Assembly (NCBI GenBank): GCA_014529385.2
Contig: CM043958.1
Location: forward strand, 87,706,525 to 87,770,524
Source of the DNA: Adiantum capillus-veneris
Lineage: Eukaryota > Streptophyta > Polypodiopsida > Polypodiales > Pteridaceae
Direction of reading: 5' to 3'
Length of the DNA: 64,000 nucleotides
Below are positions 36,301 to 46,514 of this stretch, in pieces. The position numbers and the translations under genes are program-made. The notes under the pieces were generated by a model. It did no database searches. It had not been told where the DNA came from and saw only the letters and a list, made by a program, of their open reading frames with translations. The first letter of the stretch is position 1. Every line of letters starts with the position of its first letter.

Positions 36301-36930
36301 AACAACAATGTGTATAATGCATCAAACTTGACAACTTCTGGATTTCCTTGGGTCATAAGTCTTCAAGTACTAGCGAAAGTCTGGTAAGAATCTGGTAAGG
36401 CATCAAGAACAATCTGCATAAGGGAACTGTCTGAAATGACTTCTCCTATAGAAATAAGTTGCTCATTGATATCCTTGACACTAGCAAGGAAAGTGTCCAT
36501 ATATCTTCGACTCCAGCTCTTTACGCAGCAAAGCAATTTTAGCCTCATTGAGACTTGCATAAATACCAGCCAAAATATCCCAAGCCTGTTTTGCAGATTT
36601 TGCTGAACGGATGTGAGGAACAATGGTGCGCTTCACAGACAACGCAATCAATGCATGAGCCTGCGCATCCTTAACATCCCATTGAGCTTGTTCTGCCATA
36701 GGCAAAACAACTCTAACAGATGCAATCCTTGTAGCAAGACCTGTGACATCCTCAACATCGCCTACATCCTCAGAACCAGGACGTACATCAATGCCCTGCA
36801 TAATATTCCAGACGCGCTTTGACACAAGAACGTGTTGCATCATATAAGCCCACATAGGGTAATTGTCCCCATCCAACCTGTCCTCAGCAACAAACATCTT
36901 GAACACATCTGTGTTGTTGTTGTCAGCCAT
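33344..36930 (-). pseudogene. copia B gag-pol
   Basis: Broken polyprotein. Gag starts at 36930 (M-A-D-N-N-N-T-D-V-F-K), passes a frameshift near 36500-36620, and continues to the zinc knuckle C-H-Y-C-K-A-N-D-H-L-I-K-P-C (about 36060-36101). The protease site W-Y-F-D-S-G-A-T-K follows at about 35840. Then come the pre-integrase H-A-R-F-A-H-L and C-x2-C, integrase (H-S-D-R-G-G-E-Y at about 35060) and RT. The RT catalytic motif reads L-Y-V-N-D-L-L-I (about 33630): the first catalytic Asp of Y-V-D-D is Asn, so the enzyme would be dead even without the stops at about 34914 and 34188 and the frameshifts near 35210 and 33790. Confidence 0.93.
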
Positions 36931-37278
36931 GGTAAATGCTGCACCTGATGTGAAAACTGCCCAAAAATAGGAGAAACGGAGTGGGAACAACACATGCTAT
37001 ATAGCACAAACTGTAGAAGACTGTAGGCACCTGTTATGCAGAAAACAACATTGACAAAAAATATCCACAAAATGACAAAATAGCCTGTGCAACACTACCT
37101 ATATTGGAAACGGAGGTCGAAATGAGCCCGAATAAAAAATCTGAGCAGACCTTGCTCTACGAGCTCTCTCAAAATATTTGTCGATCTGCAAACACTCACC
37201 AAAGCTCACTAAAATCGAAGAAAGTGAGTAGGCGTGTACTGGAGCAGCTGTCGACTAAGCCCGGGAGGACGCAACCTG

Positions 37279-37291
37279 CTCTGATACCAAT
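37279..37291 (-). other. Primer-binding site of copia B
   Basis: Minus strand reads TTGGTATCAGAGC directly after the LTR, the initiator-Met tRNA type. Confidence 0.9.
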
Positions 37292-37517
37292 TGTTGGAAT
37301 TAGGGTTGCAGAGAAACGCACACAACTTGGAGAAGACGAAGGAAGCTCAAGGCACACAATAGAGAGTGTGTTACTTAGTATACAATGGAAAGATAGATAG
37401 CCCTAGAGTGATGGACGTATATACAATGCACGGGGGGAAAAACCTCCTAAAGAGGGAAAAATGCCCCGACGGTCCTTGTGTGTTCACACACATCACTACC
37501 ACATGTATATGGTAACA
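37292..37517 (-). repeat. 5' LTR of copia B
   Basis: 226 bp. On the minus strand it starts TGTTACC and ends CCAACA. It aligns end to end with the copia A 3' LTR. Confidence 0.93.
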
Positions 37518-38588
37518 ATTTAGGGGATAAAGTAGGAAAGTGAACTGGTTGCATTTCAAATCGAAACAAAAAGAACCATACTCTCTCATTAATGCTTTAA
37601 CACACACATTATCACATATTCACAAACGTATAAGCAAAAGTTAGTTCTAGTGGGTCACCACGATCGGATGTCTACATCATAGCTATCTGGCACTAACATT
37701 ATGTGAATACTCCCGAAAGTGACTCGGATGGGGCACAAACTTTTTGAGGGTGTCAACCTGTAAGGTCTCCACCTTTCTAGTTGCAGAGGAATCAACTTAA
37801 AGCTTTAGGGGAAAGCAATGGACATACAAACAGGTAAAGCACTATCTCAAAAGTAGTTAAAAATTGTATTTTTGGAATCTTAAGCACAACAAACCCAAAG
37901 CTAGAAATTTTCAGAACTAAGTTTGGACCAAAATTGACCCCGCTAGTCCCTTCGAAAGATTTAATGTAAAAATTGCTAAGAAAAATTGGATGGTTGTTGT
38001 AATCATTTGAAGCATAGACTTTTACTAAGGCTCTCGGATATTTACCAATTAAGAAAAAAATAGGTAAAAAATTAGCACATTTGATTTTTAAAGCTGGCAT
38101 GTGCTGGGAGGGGTTATCACTGACCTGCCAGGGACAGAGGAAAAGCAACAGAGGGTGCTAGGGGAGCTTTAGGGCTGCCTTGGGATGCAAGTTACTGCCA
38201 TTTTCAGCCTATGAGTGCCAGAAACCTATAAATAAGACCCCTTGCTTCACAATTTCACTCCCGAGTCTTGGCCATTTCTCTCTGAATAAATAGAATAAAT
38301 ATTAAGCTCAAAATAAGTAGATTCCAAGATTAAAATTCGATGGGGAAATTAGAAAAAAGATATAGAAAATTATAAGAAATTTAGGAGAGCTTAGAAAACC
38401 CTTATGAAAGCTTTGGAAAGAGTTATTATACCTATATATGCAAATAAGAAATTACTAGGTCAAGCATTTACCAAAGAAGACTACAAATTTGACCTTGATT
38501 GGGTTAAGATTGAATACAAAGGTTAAGTATAACTTTTGGATAATTTACCTAATGATTAAATGGTCATTACTTATAAGGATAAGAAGTT
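37518..38588. other. LTR-like fragment and possible leader
   Basis: 37643-37760 (GTGGGTCACCACGATCGG..., CACTAACATTATGTGAATAC..., GACTCGGATGGGGCAC) aligns with the terminal 115 bp of the LTRs of element E (42040-42155 and 60332-60450) with moderate divergence, so a related LTR once lay here. Beyond it the similarity fades. A plus-strand TATA box (TATAAATA, 38227-38234) and CT-rich sequence follow. The element this belonged to cannot be delimited. Confidence 0.55.
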
Positions 38589-38744
38589 ATGGCACCTAAA
38601 AGGACCCCATCAAATTCTACATCTGATGATGAGGGTAGAGCTCCAAAAAGAACTAGAGCGACACACAATGACAAAGACGGGCCTAGTAGTAGGCCTATTG
38701 ATGAGAGTGTACAGGCCCCGATACTACAACGAATGCCAGATTAG
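38589..38744 (+). CDS. Short basic ORF, 51 codons, hypothetical
   Basis: ATG to TAG without interruption. The product starts M-A-P-K-R-T-P-S-N-S-T-S and contains two K-R-T clusters and many Ser/Asp. This composition suits a disordered N-terminus of a gag or nuclear protein. It lies 360 bp downstream of a TATA box, and its stop is followed by CCCCAGGTGGGT, which could serve as a splice donor. No family is recognised. Coding status rests on composition only. Confidence 0.35.
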   Translation: MAPKRTPSNSTSDDEGRAPKRTRATHNDKDGPSSRPIDESVQAPILQRMPD

Positions 38745-38967
38745 TCCCCAGGTGGGTCTTTCTTATAATTAAGTTTAGCTAATTCAAGTTTTTCTTTAAT
38801 TATTAACACTTCATACATAAAGAGGGAGTAAGGAATTAGGAAAAGTAAAACTGACCAAAACGGAACACATCTTCCAAGAAACCCAAACCCATTTGCGTTT
38901 GTTTGTAAATTAGGAAAGAATTGTTTGGATTAAAGCTGGTTGAATTAGGATAGAATGATTGATCATC

Positions 38968-39316
38968 CTTAAGACAGCTTGTCTCAAGACACCTACAACT
39001 CCTTGGTAAATTTAAAATAATGATGGCTTTCCAGCCATGGATAAGTCGGTTATCCCCATGAACGACGAGTTTCTACTTCGTGTCATCTCTTGATGTTTCT
39101 ACATAAGTTAGGATATCGTTTTTATCCTAGGGGAGCCACCCAATTGTATGGGCAACTGGTTATGGGCACCTCAAACCTTGGGTGGGGGTTTATCCACCCC
39201 GGATTTGTGAGCAAGAAATGGGTGCCGTTTTTCACCCTTAGGTGGTCTTGAGACAAGAAGAGTACTGGTCATGGTTATTATGGTAAATGTTTTGATTGAC
39301 AGTACCTTGTCTTAAG
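38968..39316. other. Cluster of hairpins closed by outer stems (possible structured RNA)
   Basis: Paired segments read directly from the sequence: CTTAAGACA (38968-38976) with TGTCTTAAG (39308-39316); CTTGTCTCAAGACACC (38978-38993) with 39241-39257, 16 bp with one extra base; ATGGCT/AGCCAT (39023-39038); GGATAA/TTATCC (39039-39055); ATGAACGA/TCGTGTCAT (39058-39086, one bulge); TAGGATA/TATCCTA (39109-39129); CCCA/TGGG (39139-39152); GGGTGG/CCACCC (39180-39199); GGGTG/CACCC (39220-39237); GTACTG/CAGTAC (39262-39305). Several loops are T-rich. Small hairpins occupy much of the interior, as in a multi-branched RNA. No known RNA family is recognised; a fold-back transposon remnant or a retroelement leader are alternatives. 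Confidence 0.5.
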
Positions 39317-39468
39317 TTTAAATATGTCTGTATGCTAAAAGAATGCTTTCCAATGCTGTCTTTTATACTTGGTTGAAGGAATCACTGTGATGAAAAGTTA
39401 AAAGAAATCATTATTTTAAATTTCAAAACAATGTGATAGTAATTAAGAAACCAAAGAATCATGTGTGA

Positions 39469-39690
39469 GTGCGGGGTGGTAAGTGGGGATTGACTAAGGT
39501 TGTCAATCATAGACGGGTGGACCTGATTGGTCAAGTAACTATCCATCCACGTGCACTAAAAACGTTTAGAAAACTTCTTCACTTGGAAGAGGAGTCCCCC
39601 AGTGGTTGTGCCCTCACATATGTTAGGGGGAAAAAAGTGTTGGTTGAGGATATCTTAGCCCAACTTGTGGAAGTTATAGGGCCGAAATAG
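39469..39690 (+). CDS. Hypothetical ORF, 73 codons
   Basis: Open from 39469 to the TAG at 39688. The product is compact and looks like part of a folded protein: V-D-L-I-G-Q-V-T-I-H-P-R-A-L-K near residue 17 and V-L-V-E-D-I-L-A-Q-L-V-E-V-I-G-P-K at the end. It begins about 150 bp beyond the hairpin cluster. I do not recognise it. It may be an exon or fragment of an element gag rather than a complete gene. Confidence 0.3.
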   Translation: MRGGKWGLTKVVNHRRVDLIGQVTIHPRALKTFRKLLHLEEESPSGCALTYVRGKKVLVEDILAQLVEVIGPK

Positions 39691-39905
39691 TTTTGGACTT
39701 TTAAAATGTTGTCCCGTTTTTGCTGCGAGATAGGACTAGGTCTTCTTCTAGGGCTATAGACCCAATCCATTTTCAATGGTAAAGGTCTATTGCTTGGATT
39801 TTTCTTATTTAGAGACTCTAATTTTTATTACGTCTAGACACCTGTCAAGGACCCCATCCCAATTTTGGTATTGGTGCCCTCTACCACATTACCATTGCAT
39901 TTGAC

Positions 39906-39930
39906 AACCAACCAACCAACCAACCAACCA
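39906..39930. repeat. (AACC)n microsatellite
   Basis: Six AACC-type units in a row. Confidence 0.95.
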
Positions 39931-40017
39931 TCACGGGCCACCCACAGGTTCTGCCAACTCCACTGCTCACCAAAACACCACGAGCACCCCCGAATTAATC
40001 AGTTTTGAGTACCACAT

Positions 40018-40840
40018 TCAATATACATATCCACCACCGAACATAGCATGAGAAAAATTTACATCAAAATGCAACCATGTATTAGCTGTCTTGTTGAGCA
40101 CACCAACACAACACAACAAATAACCTTGCGTAGAAATATCATCGTGGATATATTGATCTCCCCCCTTTGATAACCCCAATCCCAACATTGGCTCTAAGGA
40201 TACAAGCATACATCATCTCAATTAGAAGGATGTTCTCATGGTGCATCTATTCAAAATAGATGCTCAATTAGAAGGATGTTCTCATGGTGCATCTATTTAA
40301 AATAGTCAAGAGCTTGTTGGCCTTGCCCAATAGAAGTACATCATCTCAATTAGAAGGATGTTCTCATGGTGCATCTATTCAAAATAGTCAAGAGCTTGTT
40401 GGCCTTGCCCAATAGAAATACACTATGTTATTAAAGCATCATAAGGGACAACCCTACAAGAAGGAAGATTCGTATTGAAGCATCATAAGGGACAACCCTA
40501 CAAGAAGAAAGCTTCTCTAGGATGCATACCCTTGATGTCAGAGAGCATCAAGATAATTTTTCCTAGAAGTCTCATCATGGATATGATTCCCCATTCCATG
40601 GACCCAGTCCCAACATAGGGACTAAGGATACAATCATAGAGCCATCTCATTTACAAGAATGTCTACATGACCCATTTTTTCAAAATACTTGAGAGCTTGT
40701 CAATCTTGCCAAACTTAAGTACACTTTTTTTCAAATGCATCACAAGAGAATGCTAGGATAAGGGAGCTTCTCTAGGAAACTTGTAGTTGATGCAGAGCAC
40801 CACACTTGGCATAAATATTGATGAGAGCATTACTACATAG
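40018..40840 (-). pseudogene. Pentatricopeptide repeat (PPR) protein pseudogene fragment
   Basis: On the minus strand, 40775-40830 reads N-A-L-I-N-I-Y-A-K-C-G-A-L-H, the hallmark of a PPR repeat of the plant type (N-A-L-[IV]-D-M-Y-A-K-C-G). Downstream, A-L-K-Y-F-E-K-M-G and a region with I-H-D-D-I-S-T-Q-G-Y-L fit successive helices of further repeats. PPR proteins bind organellar RNA. Stops and small tandem duplications (copies of CTCAATTAGAAGGATGTTCT at about 40217, 40263 and 40345; a 45-bp duplication near 40440-40530) show that this is a decayed fragment. It abuts the transposase-like remnant at about 40840. Confidence 0.55.
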
Positions 40841-41760
40841 TATGATACTTACTAACCACTTTCTGGAACACCCTAGACCCATATGAGTTTACCTTGCAAA
40901 AATTAGAGCACTCCAAGAAAGGATGATACACGAAGTGAGGGCAAGTTGCAGCGCAACGAAATAGAAAGGCCTCTTCTCTGTGAACTATAAGGCTGCACTG
41001 TCTGACCACACCCAATGTTCTTTGAAAGACATGCCTAGCTCTTTCAACCATCAATAATGGAGCATAAAGCAATGTTGGACAAAAAGAGCATCCCGACGTT
41101 TATCATTAGATAAATGGAAATGATAGTCTTTTTGGACATTACCTGCAGTCCACACATATGTGATGTGGACAAAGATTGTGACATGACTAGAAAACCAATG
41201 CATGGATTGAATTCCATTTTTCTCTTTGAATGTGTAATTTTCAGTGAAATCCACAATTAACACTACCACATCTTTAGTGAAGATATGTAGACACTCTTTA
41301 AATTGCTTGGCCTGCCGTCTTTATACAAAATTGTGCTTTATGAACTCGCTCAAGTGATGGATAATACAAAAATTTGACCACACTAAATCTCCTTGTGCAA
41401 TATAACTTTTGTTTTTTTGTTTTTTCTGGTATCCATTTCGTCAAATTTGAGGTCTTCAAATATCTTGACTGTTACCATGCGTGCATTATTCCAGTCCTTA
41501 ATTGGGCCAATGGGTAGCTTCTTTGAAGGCCCACATGAGGAGCATTCACCCATCAAACACTTCAGTGCAACGAAACATGAACCGCTAGCCTTCAAGCATA
41601 AAACTCATTCCCAAAGCTTTGTAAGGCTAGGCATTTTTTATATATGAGCATTGCATTTCACATTTGCACCACAAATGTCACATTGACAGCCACACTCTTT
41701 CCCATGCACATAATAAGAAACTTGCCTTATATGGTTCAAGGCATTCCTCAAGAATGATAT
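40841..41760 (-). pseudogene. DDE-transposase-like protein pseudogene
   Basis: Minus-strand remnant in N- to C-terminal order. First a Cys-rich segment (C-G-C-Q-C-D-I-C-G-A-N-V-K-C, about 41640-41700, then C-L-M-G-E-C-S-S-C-G at about 41520-41560). Next V-D-F-T-E-N-Y-T-F-K-E-K-N-G-I-Q-S-M-H-W (about 41185-41250), then Y-H-F-H-L-S-N-D-K and F-V-Q-H-C-F-M-L-H. Last comes F-K-E-H-W-V-W-S-D-S-A-A (about 40980-41015). Two well-spaced acidic motifs, D-F-x-E-N-Y and V-W-S-D, with a zinc-finger-like start, suggest an RNase-H-fold transposase. I cannot name its superfamily and saw no terminal inverted repeats. Stops interrupt it at several points. Confidence 0.5.
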
Positions 41761-42039
41761 TTGAACATGTTTGATGCAACAACAACTGTGTTGATCTCAA
41801 AGCTTGCGTACAAAAAAAGGCTTCAGTTTTTCAAACGTTCTTTGGTGGATTTGTACCTTTGGGTGACTCTGTTTGAAGGTAAGAAAGAATTTTACCTGCA
41901 TAAAATAATGATAATCAATACACATATTAGCAACATCCAAACTTATTGTCAACATGAAAAATTGAAATCAATCTGGTGGGAGTTAGTCTGAGGCTTGTAA
42001 GTGACACTTCTGCAGTTCGTAGAAGGAGAAAAATAATAA

Positions 42040-42906
42040 TGTTAGCTGGTTGCCGTGACGGACGTCTGCAACATAGCTCTTTTGTACTAACATAATGTCA
42101 ATATGCAAGGAAGCAACTCGGGATGGGCACGGAGACTTAATGAGAGTGTCAATCTCACCAAAGTGGACTCAGGGGCTACTCGTTGTATGACAAATGCAAA
42201 TCAACCACTTCCTAGTTAGACAATCAGTATGCGTCCAATCTCACCACTCTAGGTCATCACGCCTTTTCGGCATCCAAATGAATCCAGAACGTCATGAAAC
42301 TTAAGGAGAGGTATCACAACACTTAAGGGCTCAATCCACCAAGTTCTGTCACCATCTTAGAAGGTACATAAATCATGATCCATCACAAAAAATGTGCAAA
42401 AAACTGAAACAGAAGTACTTAGAAAGGTCTTCCTTAAGCATAGAAACACTTATCCATGGTCAAAACATCAAAACAACCATTTTAACCTCCAAATCATGCA
42501 TTTAGCTCACAAACAATGCATCGTGAACCACAACATAATTGTAAATTATCACACTTAGATTGTAGAGCAAGAGACAAGGAACGCAATGTGCTATTTGGAA
42601 ACAAATTTTGATTACCAGTTCAGGAGAAAAGAAGATTACAAGTTGTAGTACTAAGAGGCCTCCACAGTGCACGTTTTTGATTCTTAAATCTAATGATAAA
42701 TCTCCTCTCAAAACTAAGGGTTTTGACTTTAAAAGTTAAGGGGGCTTTCCCATGACCATTCGGCCTTTTACAAGGGTGTAGACTCAGAGAAGTAAAGGGG
42801 ATATTGTCTATTTACATCACGGTTACAACTTATCCTAGGCTGAATTACATGGCTTTCTTTGAAACAATAGAGTGTTTACATGGTTTGGTGCTATATCCAC
42901 CAAAGA
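42040..42906 (-). repeat. 3' LTR of element E
   Basis: 867 bp, aligned with 60332-61222. It contains a diverged copy of the leader palindrome (ACATAAATCATGATCCATCA, about 42366-42385). The 24-bp length difference from the 5' LTR is largely an extra stretch near 61190-61210 in the other copy. Confidence 0.9.
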
Positions 42907-42920
42907 TTCCCCCTTCCTAT
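42907..42920 (-). other. Terminal polypurine tract of element E
   Basis: Minus strand reads AGGAAGGGGGAA directly before the 3' LTR, the plus-strand primer position. Confidence 0.85.
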
Positions 42921-42959
42921 TCATTGCACGTCCTCGTGAAAGCTGTCTCTGAGCGAGTC

Positions 42960-45900
42960 TACTACCTTCTTGCGAGTGTTGCAGTGAGATTTTTGAATTT
43001 TTGAGCTCTTGCTTCAATCTCGACTTTGGTGGCCAGCTCACTGAAGGGATTATTACTGAGGGTACTTTAGTAGGCGATGTGGTGGGCTGGCAGATATGTT
43101 GTCATTTGAAGAAGCCTGTCATGAAATCCTCTTCGAAGGTCTGCATGTAATGAGAGGGCAGAAACATGACTCTTGCGTACAATCCCATGATGACATTCCT
43201 GCTTGGGATTTCTGTCTCCATATTCCACCAAATGCCCCACGTACCTTTGAAAAAAACTTGCCAGGAATGCTCTGCTGCTTTGATATCACGGAAAGCTGTA
43301 ATGCATGTGATGAGCATTTTGGCAATCTTTACGAGCATCTGACAGGCAAGATCTGGGATCTCCTTCATCATGTTGATTACCCCTTTTAGGGTTTGATTCA
43401 TGTACTGCTCGGATGGTGGGTTTTTATTGAGAGGTTTTGTAATTACCGGGTAGTTTAGCACTGTCGGTCTTTCGCTTTGCTAAATATAAAAGTTGTCCCA
43501 GATCGCCGTCTGTTGATGGGGCAGTAAGTGGGGTTGATCCTGAGATGCTGGGGAGCGTTCTTGTGATAGGTTTCATCGATTGGTCACTGATCAAACCATT
43601 TTTTCTGCCAGAGGGGTTGATTGTCTATGATGGACTCAATCTAAAGGGCCGTAACATGAACCTCTCTGTAGTCTCCTCTGTTGTTTGGTTCAAGTTCGAG
43701 GAGCATTTTTTGCTGCCATAATTTAACTTCTTGCCGCATCATTGGCAGTACGTCTTGTGTCCATGATTCTTTACTACCTCATTTGGAGTGATCATGAGGA
43801 GGGCAGCAGATTCCAGCACCTTCAGTTCATATTGCATATAAGCCTTGTGTGAAGGGTCCTTTACTTCTGAGATCCAACGCTGAATTTCATCCCTTGTCGA
43901 CTCCAAAGTGGATGTCGTGGCTAGATCTGTATATTCCTGTGTGCCTTTTCCAATGCTGGTAGTGGGCACCTCTGTTTGATGAGCTTCAAACGTGGATTGT
44001 TCGAATCCTCCTCCCTACTCAAATTCCCCTGGGGCTTGCTAATATTTTGGCTGATCTGCTCTCAGAGCTACTAAATCCCCTCTTGCCTCAGCCAATTGCT
44101 TTTTTAATTCTTCAATTTCCTCATCCGCCTACTTTAGGGCCCTATGACCTGCCGTCATGATCTGTCTGTCATATTTCTCTTGTTTCAGGGCTTCTTTCAA
44201 CTCTTTGATTTCTTGACTCAAGGAGGTAGATCCTGCACTCATCGTTGAGGAGGAGGGGGTCTCTTGTATGGCTAGGAGCTGAGTCAGAGATCTGCTAACC
44301 ACCGCATTCGAGCCTTGTAGCTTCTCATTTTATTCTCTTTCTCTGGTTAGCTCCTCCTCAAGATGTTGGTTCTTAATCTACAATGTGGAGTTCGCCTCAT
44401 TAAATTGTTGCACTTCCTTGTAATAGTAGGCTACATTCTCATGTTCTCTCTGCAACTCCATTTGTGCCTGGAGTTGTGCTTTCTTTAGTGCTTCTATTTG
44501 TTTCTTTAGCTGCAAGGATTCTGCTGTCGTTTTAGATGCTTCCTTCTTGTTATCTTTCTAACTCCAGCTCTCTTAGATTGTAAAGAGCCCTTTGACATTG
44601 AAACTGTAGCTTGATCTGCTCTAAGTGAGCATCAATGTCAAAAGGATTTAACTATCTACACCCCTTCCTCCATGGCTGCTTGTGAGCGTGGCGATCTTGC
44701 CCTATACTAGCCTTTTTGGCCCTGATCCAATTGTTCAGCTACCTCAGCTTGCTTTTCTCTTCGTTTCAAATCTTTTAGAGCAGCAGAGGTTGTGGTGGAC
44801 TTTGTTTGCGCGGACTCTATTCCTTGATCCGTTTTGTGTTCCGTCTGCTTTTCCTCCGCTCCTTATTTTGGTAGTCCTGCAATTTCTCCTTCCTCTTTTT
44901 TCGAAGTCTCTGGAAGTGGCTCAGCATCCTTGGGAGAACCAAGGTCTTGACCTTGCTGGTCCTGTGTGTTGTGTTGTTCCTCTCCTTGCGAGTGACTTTT
45001 CTCTTTTTTGCTTTGACTAGATCCGTTAGATGATTCAAGATCATCGACGCGTGGCTTCTTTGATTCTTCTCTTTTCCTTTGCTCCATCTTTCGCTTGAGT
45101 TCATTGTGAATGCGTTGTTGCATGGCGCTGGCAATCTCTCATTTTTCTTCAGCTTCCTGCCTTTTCTGTTGCTTGATCCTTTCTAAAGCCTCTGTTTGCC
45201 TGCGTAGTAGCAGAATATTATCGGCTTCATCCTCTTCTTGCTCATCATCCGCTTCTTTTCCTTGGGTTTGTTTTTGATCTTGCTTTTGTTGGCGGAGCCT
45301 CTCCCTCAATGCCTAAGCTTCTTCCATTGTTCTCCCGGCATGTGTAATGGGAATAGCCTCTGCCACATGCATAGCTTTCTTTTGCAAGCGTGTATATCCA
45401 AGTGTGTATGGGCTGTCCTGCTCCTCCTCCAAAGACTGGTACTTCGAAGGAGTGTCTCTTGGGTGGGACCCCTCTTACTGGCTACTCCGAGCATCTGACT
45501 CGGTCTTCTCACTGTCAGAATCCTTTAGCGTTGCTCTTTGCCTCATCTGTTTGACTTTTGGTTTTGGCCTTGTAGGAGGTCCTGCCACTGGTCTTACAGC
45601 TCTTTTAGATCTGTGGATCAGATCTATCTGCACTTCTGCAAGTGGTAGATCCTCGATCATCCCTAGTGCCTGATAGGCTATACGTGTGAGCATTGGTCCT
45701 CCGTTCATGTAAGCTTTACTTCTTTGAATCCCCTTCAGGTTTGCTTCCACAATAGTGTCAAGAAGATAGTTGCCAAAGTCGCAATTGACCACCTTGCCTT
45801 CAACCAAGCCCATTGCCATTACCACGGCCATGTGCAACAAAGGTTTGGTATATCTAGGCGGCTTCTGCACCTTGAAATGTTGCGATGTAAGGCACAATGG

Positions 45901-46419
45901 AAGTTCAATTTCTGAGTAGATCAGGTCTTGATACGTCATCTTGTGGCCTTGTTGCTTCAAAAGGTTTTATCATTGTCTATTGCCTTCGTTTTCTGCAATA
46001 GATTGTGCGTCCCTTGCGACAGGTGGAGGGCTTCATTGATAATTTCCGTTGTGATCTTTACCTTGATGACTGCCCCATCCTTGTCTGTCAGAGTTGCTTC
46101 CCCATTGTACTGAATTGAATTTATGAGCTCGTGAGCTCGGGTTCCCCAAGGAGGCAGTCGTAAGAAGTTGTCTAGCTGTAGGCACCTACCCCCTGCTTGC
46201 ACTTCTAGTTTTTGGTGCAAAGTCAACATTTCCCGTGGAAAGATTGTGGCCTTTACAATTTCTTCGCCTGCTCCTTGAAACCTTTCGATAAAGATGTTCA
46301 TTGGAATTTCTTCAAGTACCTGTTCGGAGATGTGAGCTTTCTTATTTGATGAGATATCGGTTATCTCATATGGTGCCGCATTCCACTCCCTTTGTGCTTT
46401 CCTTCAAGGCATCTTGTTT
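42960..46419 (-). pseudogene. ORF3 of element E: unknown protein with long coiled coil
   Basis: A third coding block of about 1,100 codons between the spacer and the 3' LTR, broken by stops and frameshifts. It starts with M-P-stop-R-K-A-Q-R-E-W (Arg codon lost to TGA) and reads a globular part to about 45500, with F-I-E-R-F-Q-G-A-G-E-E, T-T-E-I-I-N-E-A-L-H-L-S and A-Y-M-N-G-G-P-M-L-T-R. From about 45470 to 44050 it is very rich in Lys, Glu, Gln and Arg, a predicted coiled coil. The end (about 43970-42960) is again globular (S-T-R-D-E-I-Q-R-W-I; T-L-K-G-V-I-N-M-M-K-E). No membrane segment, so not env-like. The layout recalls plant transposon-associated proteins, but I cannot assign a family or function. 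Confidence 0.6.
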
Positions 46420-46514
46420 CGGAGATGTGAGCTTTCTTATTTGATGAGATATCGGTTATCTCATATGGTGCCGCATTCCACTCCCTTTGTGCTTTCCTTC
46501 AAGGCATCTTGTTG
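46325..46514. repeat. 95-bp tandem duplication at the start of ORF3
   Basis: 46325-46419 is repeated almost exactly at 46420-46514. Each unit contains the inverted repeat GAGATA/TATCTC. The length is not a multiple of three, so the duplication puts the upstream copy out of frame with ORF3. Confidence 0.95.

Larger units (their letters stand above)
33344..37517 (-). mobile_element. Ty1/copia element B, 3'-truncated
   Basis: Same family as copia A, on the minus strand. It has a 5' LTR (37292-37517), an initiator-Met PBS (37279-37291), gag and pol down to the end of RT. Sequence ends at 33344 in the equivalent of copia A position 1699 (GATGTCACTCTTTACC). RNase H and the 3' LTR are lost at the junction with element D, so no target duplication can be recognised. 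Right flank starts at 37518. Confidence 0.93.

Noticed and set aside
38623-38629. CTGATGA, the start of a hammerhead ribozyme core
   Set aside because: The GAAA box and the three helices of a hammerhead are missing nearby.
44682-45020. Plus-strand hydrophobic ORF of 112 codons
   Set aside because: It is the antisense of the Lys/Glu-rich coiled coil of ORF3; Lys and Glu codons read backward give Phe, Leu and Ser.
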